In this document: positions 1-5,270 of the stretch, piece after piece | Numbering within the stretch: the stretch's first letter is position 1 | Layout: each line of letters opens with the position of its first letter | Assembly: GCA_020696885.1 (NCBI GenBank) | Contig: JAJFMS010000143.1 | Coordinates: 1 to 7,475, forward strand | Source: Armatimonadota bacterium | Lineage (GTDB): Bacteria > Armatimonadota > SYMT01 | DNA: 7,475 nucleotides | Direction of reading: 5' to 3' | Program-made: the position numbers and the translations under genes | The notes under the pieces: generated by a model | Told to the model about the DNA's origin: nothing | Databases searched by the model: none | Seen by the model: only the letters and a program-made list of their open reading frames with translations

Positions 1-246
1 GCCACCCCGGCTCCCGATACGGCTGACGGCAACGATCGGAACCTGATGCGGGTGACCGTGTGCTCCGAGAGCGGGATGCTGGCGCGGCGCGGATGTCCGT
101 CCACGCACCGGGAAGAGTACCTCGCCGGCGATCTGCCCGGCCGCTGCACCCTCCATGACGGCGGTTCCACGCGGGAAAGGAAGCCCGACACCAAGCCGGC
201 TGAGGGGGATAAGGAGCCGGATCCTACGCCGCCGGTCGATCAATAG
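1..246 (+). CDS. C-terminal end of a class A penicillin-binding protein (PBP1A-like), partial
   Basis: The frame is open from the first base and ends at TAG 244-246, leaving 81 residues of a protein whose start lies outside the window. The visible part contains VTVCSESGMLA, then a GCP, then RCTLH. This spacing of C-S-x-S-G-x-L-A, C-P and C-x-L-H matches the short cysteine-bearing tail after the transpeptidase domain in many bifunctional transglycosylase/transpeptidase PBPs, enzymes that polymerise and cross-link peptidoglycan outside the cytoplasmic membrane. The last ~30 residues are a charged Pro/Asp/Glu/Lys tail, low complexity and probably disordered. No catalytic motif is visible because those domains lie upstream. 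The assignment rests on this tail alone, so a different secreted protein remains possible. It is separated by about 50 bases from the riboswitch transcript and is probably not part of that operon. Confidence 0.72.
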   Translation, partial: ATPAPDTADGNDRNLMRVTVCSESGMLARRGCPSTHREEYLAGDLPGRCTLHDGGSTRERKPDTKPAEGDKEPDPTPPVDQ

Positions 247-267
247 CCGTGCCGAGCGGACGGTCGG

Positions 268-303
268 TTTCGCCGCTGTGGCTTAGCAGGTATACTCAAG
301 GTG
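268..303 (+). promoter_or_regulatory. Probable sigma70-type promoter for the riboswitch transcript
   Basis: TATACT at 291-296 matches the -10 consensus in five of six positions. It would start transcription at about 301-304, exactly where the 5' strand of the riboswitch P1 helix begins. The -35 region around 268-274 (TTTCGC/TTCGCC) is a poor match, and there is no extended -10 TG. The fit between the -10 box and the aptamer edge is the main support. Confidence 0.55.
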
Positions 304-413
304 AAGGGGAGTAGCCTCGGAGCAATCCTAGCCGGGAGACGTCAATACGCTGCGCGCCGCAAGGTCCAGCCGTCTCCGGCCCCGTACCCTTTGAACGGGG
401 GCGAGACTTTCGC
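301..413 (+). promoter_or_regulatory. yybP-ykoY family (Mn2+-sensing) riboswitch aptamer
   Basis: The hallmark conserved segments appear in order: GGGGAGTAGC (306-315), CGTCAATACG (340-349) and GAGACTTTCGC (403-413). P1 can form from 301-307 (GTGAAGG) and 407-413 (CTTTCGC), seven pairs including two G-U wobbles. Known members of this family bind Mn2+ and usually switch on genes for manganese export or homeostasis. Here the aptamer lies in the leader of a zinc-ribbon gene starting at 498. The 3' conserved strand overlaps the 5' side of an intrinsic terminator, so ligand binding should favour read-through (an ON switch). The family call is firm from the conserved bases; the ligand and direction of control follow from the family and the overlap. 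Confidence 0.9.
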
Positions 414-455
414 AGTAGATGCACGGCATCGGCTGCGGGTCTCGCTCCCGTTTTT
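394..455 (+). terminator. Intrinsic terminator of the riboswitch expression platform
   Basis: Bases 394-407 (AACGGGGGCGAGAC) pair with 439-452 (GTCTCGCTCCCGTT) in an unbroken 14-bp stem with one G-U pair, followed by TTTTT at 451-455. The 31-base loop holds a second stem, CGCAG 411-415 with CTGCG 433-437, and GATGC 418-422 with GCATC 426-430. The 5' strand includes the conserved GAGAC of the aptamer, and the inner stem uses part of P1. Aptamer and terminator are therefore mutually exclusive. Confidence 0.85.
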
Positions 456-497
456 GCATGAACGGGCAGACCGCGCAGCCCGGAAAGGAGCACCGGC

Positions 498-791
498 GTG
501 AAGTGTCCCGTATGTGAGATGACCCTGACGATGACGGAGCGGCAGGGGATTGAGATCGACTACTGCCAGCAGTGCCGCGGCGTCTGGTTAGACCGCGGTG
601 AACTGGACAAGATCATCGAGCGCTCCCACGTCGGCGCAGCCGCGCCCCGCATCGAGCCGCCACGGGTGGAGACTCCCCGCGTTCACGGGGATGACTACCG
701 CCGGGATCGCGAATACCGCGGAGATCGCGAGTACCGTGGGGACCACGAGCACCGGCGGCGGAAGAACTGGCTCGAAGAGATCTTCGACTGA
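498..791 (+). CDS. Zinc-ribbon (zf-TFIIB family, COG3809-like) protein
   Basis: A 97-residue protein starting at GTG 498, chosen because AAGGAG at 485-490 sits seven bases upstream and the protein then begins directly with the zinc ribbon. Residues 1-45 match the zf-TFIIB family: CPVC (Cys3, Cys6) and CQQC (Cys23, Cys26) form a four-cysteine Zn site, followed by RGVWLDRGELDKIIE. Residues 46-66 are a Pro/Arg linker. Residues 67-84 are three near-identical hexapeptides (YRRDRE, YRGDRE, YRGDHE), and the tail RRRKNWLEEIFD resembles the WL..LFD end common in this family. It is probably cytoplasmic. The molecular function of the family is unknown; binding of nucleic acid or protein is only a guess. 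It is the first gene behind the Mn2+ riboswitch, and the next gene begins 22 bases after its TGA, so the two are probably co-transcribed. Confidence 0.9.
   Translation: MKCPVCEMTLTMTERQGIEIDYCQQCRGVWLDRGELDKIIERSHVGAAAPRIEPPRVETPRVHGDDYRRDREYRGDREYRGDHEHRRRKNWLEEIFD
696..749 (+). repeat. Three tandem 18-bp repeats inside the zinc-ribbon gene
   Basis: Units at 696-713, 714-731 and 732-749 encode YRRDRE, YRGDRE and YRGDHE. They are in frame and differ by a few substitutions, so copy number could change without a frameshift. They form a highly charged linker before the conserved C-terminal tail. Confidence 0.85.
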
Positions 792-813
792 TCGTCCAGG
801 TGGGGCGCCTGCG

Positions 814-1113
814 ATGACCAGCGATGCCTTCCGAGCTCACCGCCCGAAGTGGGCGCCTCCGCCTGCCGGCCTCTACCTCGGGGTCGGGGCGATACTGGCG
901 GGTGGGGGCACCCTCGCGTTCCTGCTCGGCCAGCTCGGCCTCGACCCGGCGGTCGTGTACGCGAAGCACCCGGACGCGGTCGCGCTCACGAACGGTATCG
1001 GCTTCGTGCCGGTGCTGCTCGGGGCAGCCGGCGGCGCCTTGGCCGGCGGCGTGGTGTGGGCCATCGTTACCCTGGCGGGCTGGCTCTCCTCCCGGAAGCA
1101 ACAGGACACATAG
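814..1113 (+). CDS. Small membrane protein with two predicted transmembrane helices, unknown function
   Basis: A 99-residue protein from ATG 814 to TAG 1113. GGTGGGG at 799-805, eight bases upstream, is a fair ribosome binding site. Longer versions would overlap the zinc-ribbon gene in another frame. About 19 polar or proline-rich residues come first, then a hydrophobic helix at ~20-42 (LYLGVGAILAGGG...), a short loop containing KHPD, and a second helix at ~59-91 rich in Gly and Ala (LLGAAGGALAGGVVW), ending in SSRKQQDT. The Gly-x-x-x-Gly spacing suggests tight helix packing or oligomerisation. I do not recognise a family. It follows the zinc-ribbon gene by 22 bases and is probably under the same Mn2+ riboswitch, which makes a role in metal or envelope homeostasis conceivable but unproven. 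No metal-binding residues stand out in the helices. Confidence 0.65.
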   Translation: MTSDAFRAHRPKWAPPPAGLYLGVGAILAGGGTLAFLLGQLGLDPAVVYAKHPDAVALTNGIGFVPVLLGAAGGALAGGVVWAIVTLAGWLSSRKQQDT

Positions 1114-1152
1114 GGGCCAGCCCCGATGACAGCGCCTGCAACCGAGCGGTTG

Positions 1153-1168
1153 CCCGGAGCCCCGGAGC
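1153..1168. repeat. Tandem octamer CCCGGAGC x2
   Basis: CCCGGAGC occurs back to back at 1153-1160 and 1161-1168. The second copy is the first half of the left arm of the adjacent inverted repeat, so a partial duplication of the palindrome arm is likely. Confidence 0.7.
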
Positions 1169-1233
1169 CATCCGGGCAGCACCTATCGTGGACGGCGATT
1201 ACAACCGTCGAGCCGTACCCGGATGGCTCCGGG
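1161..1233. repeat. Inverted repeat with 16-bp perfect arms (REP/BIME-like)
   Basis: CCCGGAGCCATCCGGG at 1161-1176 is the exact reverse complement of 1218-1233, with a 41-base spacer. Each arm is itself a small hairpin (CCCGGA-GCCA-TCCGGG). The region could therefore fold as two small hairpins or one large cruciform. This layout resembles paired repetitive extragenic palindromes at the 3' ends of genes. Confidence 0.85.
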
Positions 1234-1283
1234 ACTTCCCTGAAATGCGCTTCGGAACCAGGAAGTGCTCTCGGCTGATTGCC

Positions 1284-1348
1284 GGAGTCCCGACGGAAGT
1301 CGGGGGCTCAAGTGACCTGCCCGGAACCCCGACTTCCGTCGGGACTCC
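1284..1348. repeat. Inverted repeat with 22-bp perfect arms (REP/BIME-like)
   Basis: Bases 1284-1305 are the exact reverse complement of 1327-1348, separated by 21 bases. Each arm contains CCCGAC-GGAA-GTCGGG or its complement, a six-pair hairpin with a four-base loop. The architecture mirrors the 1161-1233 element, but the sequence differs. No T tract follows on either strand, so it is not a standard intrinsic terminator, although it may protect mRNA ends of the converging genes. Confidence 0.88.
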
Positions 1349-1510
1349 AGCAACCGCGCGAAGGGCTAACCAAACACGGAAACGGATTTCATCCCTCGCG
1401 GGTGACCGCCCGGTCAGCGCCAACTCCGGGTCAATCGTGCCGTCGTGGTCCTCATGACCCCCGCATACTCGCTCTGTCTCGCTTCCCCTCTCCCAAAACC
1501 CCCCTCGTCT

Positions 1511-1534
1511 TCTCCGTGTCTCCGTGTCTCGGTG
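1511..1534. repeat. Octamer tandem repeat TCTCCGTG x2 plus TCTCGGTG
   Basis: Units at 1511-1518, 1519-1526 and 1527-1534; the third differs by one base. On the minus strand this reads ACCGAGACACGGAGACACGG, a pattern like the dispersed CACAGAGGCACAGAG-type sequences found between genes in many phylogenetically scattered bacteria. It ends 17 bases from the stop codon of the acetyltransferase gene. Confidence 0.6.
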
Positions 1535-1551
1535 GTACCCGCCGCCCAGGA

Positions 1552-2805
1552 TCAGAACCGATCCAGATCGGAGAGAAACGGATCCCCGGCGGGGAAGAGC
1601 GCCTCGGCGGTATCGAGCGCCCCGGGGGAGGTGAATTCGAGCAGCCCCTGCGAGGCGGCGTCACCCGGCGACAGGTAGCCGCAGAAGAGCTGCGAGAAGG
1701 TCCGGATGTCCATGCAGAGGGTGGGGTCGGACGCCCGCGCGGCCCGAACCGACACTGCGGACGAGGTGCCGTGGATGCCCAGCGGGGTGGTGTTCTCCGG
1801 AAGGAGCTCGTCTCGGATCTTGAGCCCCAGCCGGTACACACCCCGGGGAAACACCCTGGCCCGCGCGCGCAGTGCCGCCGCCACGTCGACCACCCGTAGC
1901 TGGAACATCGGCCGCACCGTGGCGATGGCCCGCGGCCGGAAGCCCTCGCGCAATGGCGCGGGGCTGCGGAGCAGCCGGCTCTGGTGAAGCGCGTCCGGGC
2001 TGGCGTTCCACTCCACAGATTCTGCGGTGGTCTGCGAAAGATGACCCAGCAGGCAGCGCCACGCCCATTGGGAGTTGGCCGCGAGGTCCTGCACCCGGAG
2101 CAGCCGCCCGCCGTAGGAGTCGCGTCCTTCGGCGGTGACCACTACACCGTCGATGGTGTCGGCGCCGCACACGAAGACGGAGAGCGCGGGGTCGTTGGAC
2201 AGCGCGTGCCACCGCTCCCGCGAGTAGGCGAGAGAACAGGTGGAGCGGAGCGCGCGCTGGCGGCTGAACTCCGTGAGCGCGGGGACGTCGCCGGGGGTGG
2301 CGCGCCGGGCGCCGCTGCGCTCCGTAAACGCCGGGATGCTGCTGGGCCGGCACCAGACGTGGCAGTGGTTGCCGCCCAGCTCATAACCGAACTTGCGGTA
2401 ATAGCGGAAAGAGAACGGGAAGAGCACGGAGACCGCCAGCCCGCGCGCCGGCATGGCGCGGAGGGTCTGCCGCATCAGCTCGGTGGCGAACCCCTGGTTC
2501 TGGACGTCCCGCCGGGTAGCCACGTGGCGGATGCCGCCCATCGGGATATCCGCGCCCAGGAACGAGAGCCGGGCATGCAGCAGGGTCAGGCAGGAGACGA
2601 CGCGGCCGTGATCCGTTGCGACGTGAACGTCCTGGCGCAGACCCGGGGCGGGCGGGGCAGGCTGACCCTCGGCCAGGTCGAACGCTTCCCGCTGTAGAGC
2701 CCAGGCTTCGGCAAGCTCCTCGGGCCGGGCCTCACGGACCGCTCGCGTCGGCGCCGGAGGGGGCGTTCCGGTCTCGGTGATTGAGGGGACGACGACGCCG
2801 GACAC
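1552..2805 (-). CDS. Eis-like GNAT N-acetyltransferase
   Basis: A 417-residue protein read from GTG 2805 down to TGA 1552-1554. I chose this start because GGGGAGG lies five bases upstream and the length then suits Eis-family enzymes (~400-420 aa); an in-frame ATG at 2934 would add 43 residues of low-complexity, unconserved sequence. The N-terminal GNAT domain has the acetyl-CoA pyrophosphate-binding loop VATRRDVQNQGFATELM (about residues 95-111) and FRYYRKFGYE (about 133-142), which aligns with the catalytic-tyrosine segment of Mycobacterium tuberculosis Eis. A second GNAT-like domain follows, then an SCP2-like C-terminal domain from about residue 295 (MFQLRVVDVAAAL). The protein ends in Phe, as does M. 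tuberculosis Eis, whose terminal carboxylate takes part in catalysis. It probably acetylates amines using acetyl-CoA in the cytoplasm; the natural substrate is unknown and aminoglycoside resistance should not be assumed. Confidence 0.88.
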   Translation of the reverse strand: MSGVVVPSITETGTPPPAPTRAVREARPEELAEAWALQREAFDLAEGQPAPPAPGLRQDVHVATDHGRVVSCLTLLHARLSFLGADIPMGGIRHVATRRDVQNQGFATELMRQTLRAMPARGLAVSVLFPFSFRYYRKFGYELGGNHCHVWCRPSSIPAFTERSGARRATPGDVPALTEFSRQRALRSTCSLAYSRERWHALSNDPALSVFVCGADTIDGVVVTAEGRDSYGGRLLRVQDLAANSQWAWRCLLGHLSQTTAESVEWNASPDALHQSRLLRSPAPLREGFRPRAIATVRPMFQLRVVDVAAALRARARVFPRGVYRLGLKIRDELLPENTTPLGIHGTSSAVSVRAARASDPTLCMDIRTFSQLFCGYLSPGDAASQGLLEFTSPGALDTAEALFPAGDPFLSDLDRF

Positions 2806-2872
2806 TGAATCCTCCCCACTTCGGACCACGCGTGCCGGGCCCGGTTCCGACGGGGATCTGGGACGCGCCGTA

Positions 2873-2899
2873 ATTCTACCCCCAACCACCCGGGACCAA
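2873..2899 (-). promoter_or_regulatory. Candidate promoter of the acetyltransferase gene
   Basis: On the minus strand TAGAAT (2878-2873) could be a -10 box, and TTGGTC (2899-2894) a -35 box at a short 15-base spacing. This would give a leader of about 60 bases before GTG 2805. The -35 match and spacing are weak, so this is tentative. Confidence 0.3.
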
Positions 2900-2902
2900 C
2901 CA
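2882..2902 (-). repeat. Direct heptamer repeat TGGTTGG, 14-base period
   Basis: CCAACCA occurs at 2882-2888 and 2896-2902 (TGGTTGG on the minus strand), with CCCGGGA between. The pair overlaps and flanks the candidate -35 element of the acetyltransferase, a position suited to an operator. The minus strand is also G-rich here. Confidence 0.4.
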
Positions 2903-2977
2903 GCGGAGGTTGCGCGGTCTGGAGTACTGCCCACGATCCGGGTAGTGTGCGAAGAGGGTGTCGAACGAGCAGACGGC

Positions 2978-3054
2978 TCGGAATGCGTAATCCGTGATGC
3001 GTAAGGAGACCCCCGGCACCTGGACCTTTACGCATTACGGATTACGCATTCCGA
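2978..3054. repeat. 29-bp hairpin made of TTACGCA-type heptamers
   Basis: Bases 2978-3006 pair with 3026-3054 along 29 positions with only two G-U pairs (2996 with 3036, 3005 with 3027) and a 19-base loop (3007-3025). The right arm is three tandem heptamers TTACGCA, TTACGGA, TTACGCA (3028-3048) followed by TTCCGAA. The left arm is its near-exact complement. It is AT-richer than its surroundings, lies upstream of both divergent genes and has no T tract. It looks like a dispersed palindromic or MITE-like element rather than a terminator. Confidence 0.85.
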
Positions 3055-3170
3055 ACTCCCGGTATCCCACTCGCCCCGGTGCTGCCTGCCGCTCGGATCG
3101 TGGATCGCACCCGCGTGGTCTCCGGATCGCAGGAGTCCAGTGGCCGACGGCGTAACAAACAGGAAACGAA

Positions 3171-3401
3171 ATGCGAGTTTCGGTTGTCACAGAACTACAA
3201 GAAATCCAGGCTCAGACGGTTGCTAACCCCCTTGGGGCTCGGTTGAGCGACGTCTGCGTATTGGATGAAACAAACCGAGCTAAGGGTCGTCTAAAGATCC
3301 AATACTCGAGGAGCCTGGCGCCTGTCGTTTGCGTCGTCGGACAACTCCGGAACTCCGCGACCACCATTGCCCTAGACCTAACGGTCGACTTCGAGCTGTA
3401 A
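3171..3401 (+). CDS. Doubtful small ORF (76 aa), possible leader peptide or hypothetical protein
   Basis: ATG 3171 is preceded by AGGA at 3161-3164, six bases upstream, and the frame ends at TAA 3401, only 11 bases before the start of the PPC-domain gene. The translation has a normal mixed composition (…LDETNRAKGRLKIQYSR…, ending in DLTVDFEL), but I recognise no domain, signal peptide or membrane segment. Third codon positions are only about half G/C, well below neighbouring genes. That argues either for non-coding DNA or for a recently acquired gene. Its position suggests a translationally coupled upstream ORF, since the next gene lacks a properly spaced Shine-Dalgarno. Confidence is low. 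Confidence 0.3.
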   Translation: MRVSVVTELQEIQAQTVANPLGARLSDVCVLDETNRAKGRLKIQYSRSLAPVVCVVGQLRNSATTIALDLTVDFEL

Positions 3402-3412
3402 CCCTAACCAGG

Positions 3413-5212
3413 ATGTACCAACCCAGGATCTGGCTTCACGCGGCTTTTGCGTCCCTCATTGCAGTTGCGGCAACCCCCGCTATGGCCCAGGGGACGATTC
3501 CGGACGCGCCGACCCTCACGGACGTAGTCCCGCCTTCCGCGGCTCGCGGCGAGACCGTGGAGGTGACCCTCACCGGCACCCGGCTTGCTGGCACTAAGGA
3601 TCTGCTTTGCCGGTTCTCCGCCTTTCCGTCCCTGATCACGCCGGTGGACCGCGGCCTGAAGGCTGCGGTGAGCGCCGCGACGGACGGACAGGTGAAGGCC
3701 AAGATTACGGTCCCCGCGGATGCGCCTCCCGGCCTCCACGAGATCCGGGCCGAGTCCGCGCAGGGGATCACGCTCCCGGCATACTTCTTCGTGTCGCAGT
3801 ACGGCCAGGCGCCTGAGAAGGAGCCGAACAACTCCGCTCGCGAAGCCAATCCGATCACCATCCCCACCACTGTGGCCGGTGTGATCAACGGCGGGGAGGA
3901 CCACGACGTATTCTCCTTCGCCGCCAAGAAGGGGCAGCGGTTGGTTTTCGACGTCGAGGGTTTCAAGCGATACGCGCCGCCGCAGAACAACATGGAGGGG
4001 GTCAGCTACCTGGATTCCTTCATCGTGCTGCGGGACGAAGCCGGCAAGGAATTGGCCTACGACGACGACAGTTCGCGCGTGGATGCCTTCCTGGCCTACG
4101 AGTTCGCAGCGGACGGCAAGTACACCATCACCATTCGGGACACCCTCTACCGGAGCCGGGGTGACTTCCACTATCGGCTGACGGTCGGCAACCGGCCCAC
4201 CATCACGGCGGTATTCCCTCCCGGCGGTCCCGCTGGCAAGCGGGCGAACGTCACCGTCTACGGCTACAACCTGGACTCCTCCGGCGCCACGTCCCTCAAG
4301 CGGTTCGTGGACATGGAAGCCAACCCGGGTGCGCAGGAGTTCCGCCTGGTGACCGCCAGCGGGATGAGCAACGCCGTTCCGCTGATGGCGGAGACCCTGG
4401 TAGACGCCCTGGAAGTGGAGCCGAACGACCGGATGCAGGACGCCACCCAGGTCCAGGTGCCGGTGATCTGCAACGGCAAGTTCGACAAGATGACCGACGT
4501 GGACGGCTACCGGTTCCAGGGGCAGGGTGGCCAGCGTCTGGTGTTCTCCATCACCGCCAGCCGGCTGGGAAGTCCGGTGGATACCTACCTGACCGTCGCG
4601 GACCGTGCCGGGAAGGTCATCGCGCGGGATGACGACGGCGGTGGGATGCCGGACGCCCGGCTGGAAGTCACCATTCCCCAGACGGAAGAGTACGTCGTCT
4701 ACGTGCGGAACCAGGTGCGCAGCGGCGCCGGCCCGCAGCAGTTCTACCGCCTCGCCATCCGGCCGCTGCAGCCCAGCTTCGGTCTCACCCTCCGCCAGGA
4801 AGGCGTGAATCGTCTGGGCGCCCCGACCCAGGTCCCGGTCGATTCCGTGACCGTCCCGCAGGGTGGGGACATCGAGTTCGAGGTTGCGCTGAATCGCAAT
4901 GAGGGTCAGTCCGGCGATATCGCCCTCGCGATCAACGCCCCGCCGACCATTAAGGGATTCGTGCTGGAGCAGTTGATCAAGAAGACCGAGCCCGACCCCA
5001 CCGGCGGTCCGCCGAAGGTCGTCAAGGTGACGGTCGAGAAGGTCCCGGTGATCAAGAACGGCCAGAACACGGCCGCGATGCGGATCTCCGTGCCCGAGAC
5101 GATGGCGCCCGGTACTTACCTGGGCATGTATCTGAAAGCCACGGGCGTTGCGGGCGCCCAGCCTTTCGTTCTAAACAAACCCTTGTGGGTGACGGTTGCA
5201 CCCAAGAGCTAA
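3413..5212 (+). CDS. Secreted protein with two pre-peptidase C-terminal (PPC) domains
   Basis: A 599-residue protein. ATG 3413 was chosen because it begins a clean signal peptide (MYQPRIWLHA... with cleavage after A-M-A, about residue 25); an in-frame ATG at 3329 adds 28 charged residues before it. AGG lies directly against the ATG, so there is no well-spaced ribosome binding site. Residues ~32-126 resemble an IPT/TIG immunoglobulin-like domain (PTLTDVVPPSAARGETVEV, VPADAPPGLHEIR). A PPC-type beta-sandwich follows at ~133-258, opened by EKEPNNSAREAN and including DHDVFSF and YDDDSS. A second IPT-like segment spans ~262-330 and a second PPC domain ~333-450 (EVEPNDRMQDATQV, DVDGYRF, ARDDDGGG). 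The Asp-rich stretches could bind Ca2+. Residues ~455-599 are another beta-rich region. No protease catalytic site is seen. It lies 58 bases upstream of the PSCyt gene, a common pairing, which suggests a shared cell-surface or periplasmic role. Confidence 0.88.
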   Translation: MYQPRIWLHAAFASLIAVAATPAMAQGTIPDAPTLTDVVPPSAARGETVEVTLTGTRLAGTKDLLCRFSAFPSLITPVDRGLKAAVSAATDGQVKAKITVPADAPPGLHEIRAESAQGITLPAYFFVSQYGQAPEKEPNNSAREANPITIPTTVAGVINGGEDHDVFSFAAKKGQRLVFDVEGFKRYAPPQNNMEGVSYLDSFIVLRDEAGKELAYDDDSSRVDAFLAYEFAADGKYTITIRDTLYRSRGDFHYRLTVGNRPTITAVFPPGGPAGKRANVTVYGYNLDSSGATSLKRFVDMEANPGAQEFRLVTASGMSNAVPLMAETLVDALEVEPNDRMQDATQVQVPVICNGKFDKMTDVDGYRFQGQGGQRLVFSITASRLGSPVDTYLTVADRAGKVIARDDDGGGMPDARLEVTIPQTEEYVVYVRNQVRSGAGPQQFYRLAIRPLQPSFGLTLRQEGVNRLGAPTQVPVDSVTVPQGGDIEFEVALNRNEGQSGDIALAINAPPTIKGFVLEQLIKKTEPDPTGGPPKVVKVTVEKVPVIKNGQNTAAMRISVPETMAPGTYLGMYLKATGVAGAQPFVLNKPLWVTVAPKS

Positions 5213-5270
5213 GGGCTCGAGACACTACGCGCCGTCGAGGCTGTTCGAGGCGCGCCGTGGGAGGCTTTCG

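Larger units (their letters stand above)
1114..1551. other. Intergenic spacer with two palindromic structures
   Basis: This 438-base stretch lies between two convergent genes, so no promoter is required here. It holds two large inverted repeats (1161-1233 and 1284-1348), a small hairpin TGACC/GGTCA (1403-1407 with 1412-1416) and an octamer tandem repeat (1511-1534). The reading frames that cross it have no recognisable protein features and owe much of their sequence to the repeats. Neither large palindrome is followed by a T tract. Confidence 0.7.
2806..3412. other. Divergent intergenic spacer
   Basis: About 600 bases separate the minus-strand acetyltransferase from the plus-strand secreted-protein genes. 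It contains a candidate minus-strand promoter (2873-2899), a direct heptamer repeat, a large hairpin (2978-3054), an unremarkable stretch (3055-3160) and a doubtful 76-codon reading frame (3171-3401). From about 3150 to 3410 the sequence is visibly less GC-rich than the flanking genes. No convincing plus-strand promoter was found. Confidence 0.6.

Noticed and set aside
301..501. A 66-codon frame across the riboswitch
   Set aside because: The region is explained by conserved aptamer bases and the terminator; the frame has no protein signature.
613..1182. A 189-codon minus-strand frame opposite the zinc-ribbon and two-helix genes
   Set aside because: Arg/Gly-rich shadow with no ribosome binding site or domain; the plus strand has the zf-TFIIB motif.
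1153..1348. Possible CRISPR array from the clustered repeats
   Set aside because: The repeats are inverted pairs of two different sequences, not regularly spaced direct repeats with unique spacers.
849..1899. Long plus-strand frames across 849-1457 and 1279-1899
   Set aside because: They cross the palindromes and run antisense to the acetyltransferase; composition is Arg/Pro/Gly-rich and no family is recognisable.
1984..2697. A 237-codon plus-strand frame inside the acetyltransferase gene
   Set aside because: It is antisense to a well-supported GNAT gene, with GC-driven composition and no motif.
3404..4171. A 255-codon minus-strand frame opposite the PPC-domain gene
   Set aside because: The plus strand has a signal peptide and PPC/IPT motifs; the minus product has no recognisable feature.
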